NCBI GenBank assembly: GCA_017495105.1
Contig: JAFEIL010000083.1
Coordinates: 1-42,566, forward strand
Source: Emticicia sp.
GTDB taxonomy: Bacteria; Bacteroidota; Bacteroidia; Cytophagales; Spirosomataceae
Reading direction: 5' to 3'
DNA: 42,566 bases
Positions within the stretch are counted from its first letter, which is position 1. Every line of letters starts with the position of its first letter. Of this stretch, positions 8,268 through 15,959 are shown piece after piece. Position numbers and translations under genes: made by a program. Below the pieces are notes generated by a model. It had not been told where the DNA came from and did not search any database. It was given only the letters and a program-made list of their open reading frames with translations.

Positions 8268-8346
8268 TACCACGGAGGCATATATTACACAAATTAACAC
8301 GAAGAAAATCCCTGTGTCAATCTGTGTAATCCGTGCCTCTGTGGTA
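8268..8346. terminator. Large imperfect inverted repeat between convergent genes
   Basis: Arms of about 34 bases (8268-8302 and 8313-8346) pair with few mismatches around a loop of about 10 bases. The outer ends are TACCACGGAGGCA and TGCCTCTGTGGTA. It lies between the stops of the polyferredoxin gene and deoC, so it can end transcripts from both sides. The ACCACGGAGGCA and CACGG vocabulary recalls intergenic repeats seen in many genomes, so it may be a copy of a mobile palindrome. Confidence 0.7.
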
Positions 8347-8364
8347 AATCATACTTTAGAGAAA

Positions 8365-9036
8365 TCAATACCCACTATACCCAATTCCTCCACTCACAAT
8401 AGCCAAACCCGATGAAGTTCCGAGTCTAGTTGCTCCGACTTCTATAAAAGTCAATGCTTGCTCAAAAGTCTGAATTCCGCCTGAAGCTTTGATTTGAATA
8501 TTGCTTGGCAAAACTTCACGCATCAATTTAACTTGCTCAATATCAGCACCTTTCGTAGCAAATCCTGTGGAGGTTTTTACAAAATCAGCACCTGCTTCTT
8601 CACAAATTTCACAAGCGATTCTGATGTCAAAATTATCTAAATAAGCCGTTTCAATGATTACTTTTAGCAGGGCTTTTTTCTCGTGAGCAATTTCCACTAA
8701 TGTCTTAATCTCTTGCTTTACAGTTTCATAAGCCATTGATTTAAAAGCATTTATATTCATCACCATATCAAGTTCGTCGGCACCATCAGTCAAAGCTTTT
8801 TGAGCTTCTGCAATTTTTGCGTCAATTGAATGAAAACCTAAGGGAAAGCCAATAACGGTACAAACTTTGGCATCGCTGTATTCGAGTAATTCCTTTACAA
8901 AACCAACATAAAATGGAGGAACACAAGCCGAATAAAAGCTATTTTGATAAATTTCTTCACACAATTTCCTGAAATCCATCTCGGTAGCCGTTGGTTTCAG
9001 TAAGGTATGGTCGATGTATTTGGATAAATTAATCAT
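8365..9036 (-). CDS. deoC: Deoxyribose-phosphate aldolase
   Basis: DeoC splits 2-deoxyribose 5-phosphate into glyceraldehyde 3-phosphate and acetaldehyde in deoxynucleoside breakdown. I start it at 9034-9036 (MINLSKYIDHTLLKP), where homology begins. A further upstream ATG at 9099 would add 21 residues translated from spacer sequence. With this start the protein has 223 residues. It has DMVMN (Asp 90), KVIIET (Lys 125), the Schiff-base Lys in DFVKTSTGF (154), KASGG (Lys 183) and the phosphate-binding GTSSG (207-211). It is the last gene of a minus-strand run with the deacetylase-family, DoxX and DUF4834 genes, although no other nucleoside catabolic gene is present. Confidence 0.92.
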   Translation of the reverse strand: MINLSKYIDHTLLKPTATEMDFRKLCEEIYQNSFYSACVPPFYVGFVKELLEYSDAKVCTVIGFPLGFHSIDAKIAEAQKALTDGADELDMVMNINAFKSMAYETVKQEIKTLVEIAHEKKALLKVIIETAYLDNFDIRIACEICEEAGADFVKTSTGFATKGADIEQVKLMREVLPSNIQIKASGGIQTFEQALTFIEVGATRLGTSSGLAIVSGGIGYSGY

Positions 9037-9110
9037 GAATAAATCAATAATAGGATAATTGAATGATTGAGTGTTAGAAAAAGAAAAATATTCACCCATT
9101 CAAAATTAGA

Positions 9111-10016
9111 TTAAAAGTACATTTTTTCAGCCAAACGAAAAGTATTACAATGGGCTTCAACAATGTCGGCTATTCGTGGCGAATAACCTCCTCCCATTGA
9201 AACAACGACAGGAATTTTATGTTTTATTGCTTGTTCAAAAACAAATTCATCACGTCGGCGGCACCCTTCCATCGAAACTTTTAGTTTGCCCAATTTATCG
9301 GAAGCTAAAATATCAACTCCAGAAATAAAAAAGATAAATTGTGGTTTTTGTTGGTCAATCAATTGGGGTAAAGTTTCGTAAAGAAGATTTAAATATTGTT
9401 CATCTTCGCTGTAAGTTGGCAATTCAATATCTAAATCGGAGATTTCTTTTTTAAGTGGATAATTCTCTTTTCCATGCATCGAAAACGTAAAGACTCGTGG
9501 TTCATTCTGAAAAATTACTGCCGTTCCATTTCCTTGATGCACATCTAAATCTACTACCAGAACCTTATTAACTATCTGATTTTCAAGCAAATAGTTAGCT
9601 GCAATAGCCACATCATTGAGCAAACAAAAACCTTCTCCTTTATCAGCATAAGCATGGTGCGTTCCGCCAGCAATATTCATCGAAATGCCATATTTTAAAG
9701 CAAAATGGCAACAATCAATTGTGCCTTGTGTAATGACAAGTTCACGCCTTACGAGTATTTCAGAAATCGGAAAACCAATCCGACGCTCCATTTTGGGGTT
9801 AATGCTGAGATTTAATAAATCATTGAAATACTTTTCGTCGTGGACTCCTAAAACCCAGTGTTTATCTACTTCTGTTGGCGAAAAAAAGTTTTCCTCCGTG
9901 CAAGTTCCTTCGTAAATAAGTTGCTCTGGAATCAGCTCATATTTCAACATCGGAAAACGATGTCCTTCGGGAAGTAGGTGACGGTATATTGGGTTAAAAG
10001 CAATTTTAAGCATCAT
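9111..10016 (-). CDS. Histone deacetylase family protein (zinc amidohydrolase)
   Basis: A 301-residue class I/II-type deacetylase fold protein. The active-site features are all there: the paired His in GGTHHA (120, 121), zinc ligands Asp158 and His160 in DLDVHQGNGT and Asp235 in SGVD, and the transition-state Tyr278 in GGGY. Bacterial members act on acetylated amines or lysines, or on acetoin-linked targets; the substrate here is unknown. The start overlaps the stop of the upstream DoxX gene by four bases (ATGA), so translation is probably coupled. Two consecutive ATGs occur; either could be used. Confidence 0.87.
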   Translation of the reverse strand: MMLKIAFNPIYRHLLPEGHRFPMLKYELIPEQLIYEGTCTEENFFSPTEVDKHWVLGVHDEKYFNDLLNLSINPKMERRIGFPISEILVRRELVITQGTIDCCHFALKYGISMNIAGGTHHAYADKGEGFCLLNDVAIAANYLLENQIVNKVLVVDLDVHQGNGTAVIFQNEPRVFTFSMHGKENYPLKKEISDLDIELPTYSEDEQYLNLLYETLPQLIDQQKPQFIFFISGVDILASDKLGKLKVSMEGCRRRDEFVFEQAIKHKIPVVVSMGGGYSPRIADIVEAHCNTFRLAEKMYF

Positions 10017-10423
10017 TTAAAAACCTTCGCATCAATCGAATATTTTCCTGCACCAGTCAAAAAAACTGCGAGATAAGTAAATAAATACAAAAGTGCGTGT
10101 TCCTTATCGCCGAGTGGGTCACTGCCGTGAATCAATAAGGCGATTATGCACATGCAACCAATCAGAAATATGAGGGCAGGTCGAGTCAATAAACCTAAAA
10201 TGAGTAAAATTGAGCAGATGAATTCAGCAAAAACAGTTAGTCCGTGGGAAATAAAAGGTGAGATATAAAGTGGGTCTGGAAAATCATGCTTTCCTACCAA
10301 AAATTTTTGTAGTTTATCATAGCCATGCGGAATCATCAAAAATCCGAAGCTCAGCCGTAAAACTAAAACTGCCAAACTAACTTGGTTTGGCAGAGAAGTT
10401 GGTTTTAAATATTTCTTTAGCAT
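10013..10423 (-). CDS. DoxX family membrane protein
   Basis: A 136-residue protein with about four hydrophobic helices (around 17-36, 62-80, 82-102 and 108-126). It has the DoxX hallmarks LVLRLSFGFLMIPHGYDKL near the N terminus and a helix ending AEFICSILLILGLLTRPA. DoxX proteins are small inner-membrane proteins whose role is poorly defined, in some cases tied to redox or thiosulfate metabolism. It overlaps the deacetylase-family gene by four bases and follows DUF4834 by 35 bases. Confidence 0.85.
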   Translation of the reverse strand: MLKKYLKPTSLPNQVSLAVLVLRLSFGFLMIPHGYDKLQKFLVGKHDFPDPLYISPFISHGLTVFAEFICSILLILGLLTRPALIFLIGCMCIIALLIHGSDPLGDKEHALLYLFTYLAVFLTGAGKYSIDAKVFK

Positions 10424-10458
10424 TTTCTATTAATCACCATGCAAGTTTGAAACTTACA

Positions 10459-10692
10459 CTACTTAACTTCTTCATAATCAACGTACTGACCACCTTCAAA
10501 ATCTTTACCTTTTGAGTTCGTTGGCGGTGTTTTTACCTTTATTTCACCTTCTTTGCCACGCTCTTTTTCCTGGTAATCATTATAGCGTTTTTGTTGTTTA
10601 GCAATTTGATTTCCTACCAAAATGTCGAATAAAAATCGGCGAATAGCAGGCACAAATGCAATTGCCAAAAGAATTAAAATGATATATTTCAT
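10459..10692 (-). CDS. DUF4834 family small membrane protein
   Basis: The 77 residues begin with a hydrophobic helix (about 3-20). A charged region follows, containing GNQIAKQQKRYNDYQ, and the protein ends in GGQYVDYEEVK, the closing signature of the Bacteroidota DUF4834 family. The function is unknown. It is the first gene of the run that continues into DoxX, the deacetylase family gene and deoC. It has the best promoter in the window directly upstream. Confidence 0.8.
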   Translation of the reverse strand: MKYIILILLAIAFVPAIRRFLFDILVGNQIAKQQKRYNDYQEKERGKEGEIKVKTPPTNSKGKDFEGGQYVDYEEVK

Positions 10693-10712
10693 TGAATCTA
10701 AATTTTAAAAAA

Positions 10713-10745
10713 CAAAGTTACACTAAGATTAGAAAAACTTGCAAA
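10713..10745 (-). promoter_or_regulatory. Bacteroidota-type promoter for the DUF4834-DoxX-deacetylase-deoC run
   Basis: On the minus strand a -33 TTTG (10742-10745) is followed after 21 bases by TAACTTTG (10713-10720). This matches the consensus TTTG-N19-TAnnTTTG apart from a spacer two bases longer. The box ends 20 bases before the ATG at 10692, giving a short leader. This is the only site in the window where I find both boxes near the expected spacing. Confidence 0.65.
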
Positions 10746-10766
10746 AATATTTGAACGAACTTTATT

Positions 10767-12035
10767 TTACTCCATTAACTTCAAAAGTAAATCTAAAGTT
10801 TCGGGACTACTCGGACGAGATGCCTCTGGTCGAACAATCGTTCCGTTTTTGTCGATAATCATATAACGAGGAATGCTATTGATTTTATATTTTTGACAAA
10901 CAGCCGACGCCCAACCACCTTCAGAAATTCCGTGGTCGCCGTTGTCGAGTTTTAGGTTATCAATCGCACCTTTCCAGTTATTCGGGTCTTCATCAATCGA
11001 AACATACAAAAAAACGATATTTTTCTTTTGTTTTTCAGTCATTCCATCATGTATTTTTTTAGAAAATGGAAATTCTGCACGGCAAGGCCCGCACCAACTA
11101 GCCCAAAAATCAACATAAACTACTTTGCCTTTATATTTGGCAAAATTAAATTGTTTGCCATCAATACCCACTAAAACTGGGTAATCGCTCATGCTAAGTG
11201 GCAATTTTTCTTTGCTATCATCTTTCTTTTTCGCAACTTCTTCTTTCTTATTAAGCGTTTCTTTACAATGGTTTAGAAGTAAATTTCGGTAATCATTGGC
11301 AACAATCTGGCTAATCCAAAATTTGGCCGAAGAAGCCGTAAGTTTTCCGCAATTATCGAAGAGAAGTTTCGTAAGGGTATAGTCCAAAACTTGCCCTTTA
11401 AGGTATTTTTGAGCCAAGTTTCCTTTATCAGAAATGGCTTTTAATTGGTCGGCATATTTAACAAATTTTTGTTCTTGCGAATTGAAATAAGTCACGAAAA
11501 ATGGCAAAAAATTACGGTAGCTTTCTACCATCATTAGTTTCTCGTCATATACTTTTGCAGGGTCAAGTTCTTCCGTCATTACGGCTGGCAACGACACAAC
11601 ACGGGTAAGTTTAGTATCAATATTACTACGAATAATTGAGTAAGCGAGCAATAAATGCCAATAATTCCATCGAATATTGGCTTCTACCAAAGACTGAAAT
11701 TCAGGATTAAGACTTGCAAGATTTGGATAATTTTTTAGGAAAGCTAATTGACTTTTTCGCTCGTCATAAAGTTTAATTTCCCAATCATCAACGTTGGATG
11801 AAATCAAATAAACGTAACGAATATCTTTATCAAAAGTATTTGGATATTTTCTGTGAAAATCTCTCAAAAATACTTGTGCATCAACATTTTCAATTAAATC
11901 ATTGGCTTTTTTTAGTATGTTTCCATCGCCGTATTCAACAAAAATATCAGCACTATCAGGTTTTGAAAAGCCTGCAAGCGACTGAGCAAAAGAAATGAAA
12001 GGAAATAACAATAATGAAAGAATAATCTTCAACAT
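10767..12035 (-). CDS. Secreted TlpA-like thioredoxin-fold protein
   Basis: I choose the ATG at 12033-12035 because it gives a signal peptide (MLKIILSLLLFPFISFAQS, cut probably after FAQ). An ATG six codons earlier gives a charged lead. The 422-residue precursor has an all-helical-looking region of about 250 residues of unknown function. The C-terminal thioredoxin-like domain has GKVVYVDFWASWCGPC with the redox pair Cys315 and Cys318, and a cis-Pro region INSIPRYMII. This layout is typical of Bacteroidota TlpA/DsbE-type proteins that reduce or isomerise periplasmic thiols. The partner is unknown; the neighbours on the same strand are unrelated. Confidence 0.82.
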   Translation of the reverse strand: MLKIILSLLLFPFISFAQSLAGFSKPDSADIFVEYGDGNILKKANDLIENVDAQVFLRDFHRKYPNTFDKDIRYVYLISSNVDDWEIKLYDERKSQLAFLKNYPNLASLNPEFQSLVEANIRWNYWHLLLAYSIIRSNIDTKLTRVVSLPAVMTEELDPAKVYDEKLMMVESYRNFLPFFVTYFNSQEQKFVKYADQLKAISDKGNLAQKYLKGQVLDYTLTKLLFDNCGKLTASSAKFWISQIVANDYRNLLLNHCKETLNKKEEVAKKKDDSKEKLPLSMSDYPVLVGIDGKQFNFAKYKGKVVYVDFWASWCGPCRAEFPFSKKIHDGMTEKQKKNIVFLYVSIDEDPNNWKGAIDNLKLDNGDHGISEGGWASAVCQKYKINSIPRYMIIDKNGTIVRPEASRPSSPETLDLLLKLME

Positions 12036-12060
12036 AGTTTTGTTTTTTAACAATTGCTTA

Positions 12061-12068
12061 CAAAACTA
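12061..12068 (-). promoter_or_regulatory. Candidate -7 box (TAGTTTTG) for the TlpA-like gene
   Basis: The minus-strand TAGTTTTG fits TAnnTTTG and lies 25 bases before the chosen start at 12035. TTTG motifs occur upstream but at 14 bases instead of the usual 19, so only the -7 box is supported. Its position also favours the start at 12035 over 12053. Confidence 0.4.
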
Positions 12069-12254
12069 ACGAAAATCCATTTCAAAGAATTCTTTATGTT
12101 ATCAAAATTTTACAATTAAAAGCAAAGATGCCAATAATAATGAAGTTTCACTAAGGTAAATTAGGCAACATTTAAGTAAAAATGTTTTTTTAAAAACTTG
12201 ACTTAAACAGAGAAAACGTAGTACCCTAATCGAAAGGTGACAAGATAAATACGA

Positions 12255-13007
12255 TCACAATTTCATCTCTGCCACATAAGACTCCACATATTCAGGGTGC
12301 AGCCCTACCACATCGCCGACAATAATTACGGCAGGATTACTTACTTTTGATTCGTTCACTTTTTCTACAATATCCTTAATTTTTCCGAATACAGATTTCT
12401 GTTCGCCAGTTGTGCCATTTTGAATAATTGCAACTGGCAGATTCGCTTTTCCGTATTTCTCGAAAATCGCCGCTATTTCAGCCAATTTTCCCATTCCCAT
12501 CAACACAACAACCGTTGCCGATGATTGTGCCGCAAGCTCTAGATCTTTCGGCAAACTACCATCGCTTGTATGACCTGTAAAGACCCAAAAACTTCGAGCA
12601 ATATCTCTGTGTGTAATCGGAATCTGAACGGCTGCTGCAATACCAATCGAACTCGAAACTCCGGGAATCACTTCAGCCAAAATTCCAAATGCCTTGGCGT
12701 GTTCTAATTCTTCATATCCACGTCCAAAAATAAAAGGGTCGCCACCTTTTAGACGAACAACATGGCCGTGTTCGAGTGCCAAGTTAACTATCAAATTATT
12801 GATTTCATCTTGCTTAAATGAATGCTGGCCTTTGCGTTTACCGACATTGATTTTTATAGCATCTTTCGGTGCGTATTCGAGCAAAGAATCATTGGCAAGA
12901 GCATCATACAATACTACATCTGCACTTTGTAATGCTTTAATTCCTTTAAATGTAATGAGTTCGCTGTCGCCTGGACCCGCACCTACGAGTGTTAGCTTAG
13001 AGTGCAT
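12255..13007 (-). CDS. cobA: Uroporphyrinogen-III C-methyltransferase
   Basis: CobA/SUMT methylates uroporphyrinogen III twice with S-adenosylmethionine to give precorrin-2, the branch point to siroheme and cobalamin. The 250-residue protein has the family motifs VGAGPGDSELIT (8-19), the VVRLKGGDPFIFGRG segment (about 83-97), EVIPGVSSS (about 113-121) and PITHRD (about 131-136). It is a single-domain SUMT without the CysG dehydrogenase/ferrochelatase part, which must be encoded elsewhere. It stands alone, divergent from the sensor kinase gene at 13307 with 299 bases between them. Siroheme supply would suit nitrite or sulfite reduction, which makes that neighbour notable. Confidence 0.92.
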   Translation of the reverse strand: MHSKLTLVGAGPGDSELITFKGIKALQSADVVLYDALANDSLLEYAPKDAIKINVGKRKGQHSFKQDEINNLIVNLALEHGHVVRLKGGDPFIFGRGYEELEHAKAFGILAEVIPGVSSSIGIAAAVQIPITHRDIARSFWVFTGHTSDGSLPKDLELAAQSSATVVVLMGMGKLAEIAAIFEKYGKANLPVAIIQNGTTGEQKSVFGKIKDIVEKVNESKVSNPAVIIVGDVVGLHPEYVESYVAEMKL

Positions 13008-13306
13008 AATATAGAGTATTAATATTTAGTTATAAAAAAAGTGGATTTGTTATAAATAGAAACCCTGAATTAAGAAATAAAATAATCATTTTTTTGCATA
13101 AAATTAAACTCAATATTTGCCTAAACCACAGTTTAACCAAAGATAATTTCATAATAATTCATTTTACACAAAGAATTATCAACAAAACAAAAATTAAGTA
13201 AAATTACTTAAAACACAAATAGCACAAAAGAAACAAAAACTTTAATATAACAAAGAACTTTGAATGCTGACTTGTTAGTTCAAAAAAAATGCTTTAATTT
13301 TTCAGA

Positions 13307-14758
13307 ATGCAAAATCTCGACAAACAAGTATCGCATCGATTAACTCGTCATTACATGGTGGCACTCTTTGTGGTGGCATTGCTTTCGTTGTTTGGACAAA
13401 TGCTGATTCAACGGTCACTCAATGAATCAAGCAATGATGCCCACGTCGTGAATTTAGCTGGTCGGCAACGGATGCTTAGCCAAAGATTATGCAAAATGGC
13501 CATCTTACTAACCAACAAAGCTCATTTTTCCGAAGAAGCAGCCTTTTATGAAAATGAATTCAACGAAACGCTCAATCTTTGGGTAAAATATCATTACGAA
13601 CTGAAAAATGGAAAGCTGGGTTTGGAGAAAAAATATTTTGTTAAAAATAGTAAAGCTATACAAGAGCTATTCAACGAAATTGAACCAAAGTTTCAGATAA
13701 TCAGTAGCAATGCTGATAGTGTTTCTAAAAAAAATTATACTGCCAACAGTAGCCATTTTATTATCAAAAATATGCTTACCAATGAGCGTGATTTTTTGAA
13801 AATAATGGATAAAATCGTTTTCCAATATGATTTTGAAGCAAAAGAAAAAGTAGAAAACGTCAAGCGAATCGAATTTATACTTTTCGGATTTACAATTATC
13901 ACTCTAGTTCTTGAAGCTTTATTGATTTTTATACCCTTAGTTAGATATGTTCAAGAAGTTATCTTCAAAATCAAGGAATCGAAAAATGAGCTACAAACCA
14001 AAAATCAACAACTCGAAAAAACTAACGAACAACTGATTTCAACCCAAAAAGATTTGGTAAAAGCTACTGAAGAAAAATTTAGATTGCTTCGTAAAGACGA
14101 TAATACCCGCTCAACGGCACTCATTGAAGGGCAAGAAGAAGAACGAAAACGCTTAGCTCGTGATTTACACGATGGCATCGGTCAAATGTTGACTGGCCTT
14201 AAACTCGATAGCGAACAACTAAAAAGTTTGCCTTTTGTAAATGAAAAACAAAGGAAATCGTTTGAAGAACACCAGAAATTAATCGACGAAACTATCGAAG
14301 CTACCCGTACGGTTTCGTTTAATTTGATGCCTTCGGTGCTGACTGATTTTGGATTGTCATCAGCAATCAGACTACTACTCGAACGAACTGCTAAAGGGGT
14401 AGATTTCAAGGCTTCATTCAATGATTTAACTGAAAACATTTCGATTCCGAATAAAGTTGAGAATAATTTGTATAGAATTACACAAGAAACCCTCAATAAT
14501 ATAATAAAGCACGCAAAAGCGAAAAAAGTGTCAATTATACTTTCTAACGAAAAAGATAAGTATATTTCATTAGTGGTAATCGATGACGGAAAGGGCTTTG
14601 ACATGAAAAAATCTAAAAAAAGCCGAGTCGGAGGAAATGGCTTAGGCAATTTACAAACCCGTGTACGCCTTCTCAACGGAACAATTAAAATAGAATCTGA
14701 GCCTGGAAAAGGTACGAGTATTTTTGTAAAAATTCCACTTATGAATGATAATTTTTAA
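13307..14758 (+). CDS. NarX/PilJ-type sensor histidine kinase
   Basis: A 483-residue membrane kinase. It has a helix at about 17-35 and an outer helical sensor domain (about 36-185). The sensor opens with NLAGRQRMLSQR (49-60), the motif of PilJ-type domains that resembles the nitrate-binding P-box of NarX/NarQ. A second helix (about 189-212) and a coiled coil (about 222-262) follow. The dimerisation domain has the phosphorylated His288 in LARDLHDGIGQ (HisKA_3 type), and the ATPase domain has an N-box (ETLNNIIKHAK), DDGKGFD and GGNGLGN. The regulator gene follows after 102 bases. The ligand is unproven; nitrate, nitrite or another anion is a reasonable guess given the motif and the divergent cobA. 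Confidence 0.88.
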   Translation: MQNLDKQVSHRLTRHYMVALFVVALLSLFGQMLIQRSLNESSNDAHVVNLAGRQRMLSQRLCKMAILLTNKAHFSEEAAFYENEFNETLNLWVKYHYELKNGKLGLEKKYFVKNSKAIQELFNEIEPKFQIISSNADSVSKKNYTANSSHFIIKNMLTNERDFLKIMDKIVFQYDFEAKEKVENVKRIEFILFGFTIITLVLEALLIFIPLVRYVQEVIFKIKESKNELQTKNQQLEKTNEQLISTQKDLVKATEEKFRLLRKDDNTRSTALIEGQEEERKRLARDLHDGIGQMLTGLKLDSEQLKSLPFVNEKQRKSFEEHQKLIDETIEATRTVSFNLMPSVLTDFGLSSAIRLLLERTAKGVDFKASFNDLTENISIPNKVENNLYRITQETLNNIIKHAKAKKVSIILSNEKDKYISLVVIDDGKGFDMKKSKKSRVGGNGLGNLQTRVRLLNGTIKIESEPGKGTSIFVKIPLMNDNF

Positions 14759-14860
14759 TTGACTAATGATTTTTTGAAAGCTGGTCAATAGCAACAAGAA
14801 AAAACAAGCATTGACAAATTTTCAAAACAAAAAAACTCATCAACTAAACAAAACAATATA

Positions 14861-15514
14861 ATGGCAAACAAAATTAAGTTACTCATCGTAGATGATCATG
14901 CGGTGGTGCGAAAGGGCATTCAGAATCTGCTCGAAGAAGAACCAAACATTGATATTATCGGCGAAGCCGCTGACGGTATAGAAGCCATCGAAAAAGTAAA
15001 AACGCTTAAACCTTCTATTGTTCTTCTCGACCTTACTATGCCGCAAATGTCGGGCTTTGAAGTGGCTAAAATTATTTCAGACAAATATCCATCGACCAAA
15101 TCGCTTATTTTTTCTATGCATAACAACCCCGAATACATGGTTACATCGGTCGAAAATGGAGCAATGGGTTACTTATTAAAAGATACGACAAAAGAAGAAA
15201 TATTAAAGGCTCTGGAAAGTGTTTCGGTGGGTCATAAATACTTTCCTCCTACGGTTTCGGCCATGATAATTGATGGACTTTTGGAACAACGTAAGCAAAA
15301 GACAACTCCAAACCTCAAGAATACCAGTCTATTTGCAAAGATATCTAAAAAAGAACGTGAAATCTTAAAGTACATCACCAAAGGCTTAAGCAGCCAAGAA
15401 ATTGCCGAAAAGCTTTCGCTAAGTGTTCGCACGGTTTCCAATCATCGAGCTAATATTCTAAGAAAAACTAATGTTAAAAATACGGCTGAGTTGGTGAGGT
15501 TGGCAGTTGAGTAA
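14861..15514 (+). CDS. NarL/FixJ-type response regulator
   Basis: The 217-residue protein has a receiver domain (about 5-120) with acidic residues DD at 11-12, the phosphorylated Asp57 in LLDLTMP, and the conserved Lys in LLKDTTKEE (about 107). A LuxR-type DNA-binding domain fills about 152-215 (KEREILKYITKGLSSQEIA, then VRTVSNHRANILRK). It is the cognate regulator of the kinase encoded just upstream on the same strand. Its targets cannot be read from the window; the divergent cobA gene is a candidate. Confidence 0.92.
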   Translation: MANKIKLLIVDDHAVVRKGIQNLLEEEPNIDIIGEAADGIEAIEKVKTLKPSIVLLDLTMPQMSGFEVAKIISDKYPSTKSLIFSMHNNPEYMVTSVENGAMGYLLKDTTKEEILKALESVSVGHKYFPPTVSAMIIDGLLEQRKQKTTPNLKNTSLFAKISKKEREILKYITKGLSSQEIAEKLSLSVRTVSNHRANILRKTNVKNTAELVRLAVE

Positions 15515-15581
15515 TTTGAAAATTCGCTAAAAAAACTTTATTTCATTTTTAAAAAACTCATCAAGATGCAAAAAATAAGGG

Positions 15582-15794
15582 GTGGCTATTTTCAGAACAT
15601 TCGATACGGCAACCAATTTGAAATTGATTAGTGATTCTGAGAAATACAATTTGTTTTTACAGTTCACCAATGATAAATTAGTTCTTTCAAAAGATCCTAA
15701 AAACTTAATTTTGGGTGCAAAAGGCGATGATAAAGAAGCGTCCAATTTGGGCGTTAAACTCAAATTTACCACGAAGTTTTTGGAAATAAATTAA
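15582..15794 (+). CDS. Unknown short ORF, possibly the 3' end of a decayed gene
   Basis: A 70-codon frame from a GTG, directly after a stop at 15576-15578. The end (KLKFTTKFLEIN) and charged middle look like a real protein tail, yet there is no ATG in frame at its beginning. In the neighbouring frame an ATG at 15565 gives only 21 codons. I do not recognise it. It may be a remnant of a longer gene lost between the regulator and the VWA gene. Confidence 0.3.
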   Translation: MAIFRTFDTATNLKLISDSEKYNLFLQFTNDKLVLSKDPKNLILGAKGDDKEASNLGVKLKFTTKFLEIN

Positions 15795-15959
15795 TAGCAT
15801 TGAAGGCTTGAAAAAATGCACAAAAGTGCAATAATTTTTACTAGCAAATTTAGTGTTTAATGCTTTTTTAAACAATGTAAAACTATCTATCTGCAAAAAG
15901 CGTTTATCAGTAATAGAGCCCCATTTTTTTGACATTTTTGCATTTATATTCTATTCCGC

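Noticed and set aside
9037-9099. 21-residue N-terminal extension of DeoC
   Set aside because: The codons come from spacer-type sequence with ATTCA repeats, and the conserved protein starts at the later ATG.
12171-12207. Hairpin TTTAAGT/ACTTAAA downstream of cobA
   Set aside because: Only seven weak base pairs, made of A and T apart from one G-C pair, around a 23-base loop; expected by chance in sequence this AT-rich.
13008-13306. Possible regulatory RNA or promoter in the cobA/kinase gap
   Set aside because: No TAnnTTTG box at a sensible distance, no strong hairpin and no cobalamin-riboswitch-like box could be recognised by eye.
14182-14676. 164-codon minus-strand ORF
   Set aside because: It is opposite the kinase domain of the sensor gene, where the plus-strand frame has all catalytic boxes.
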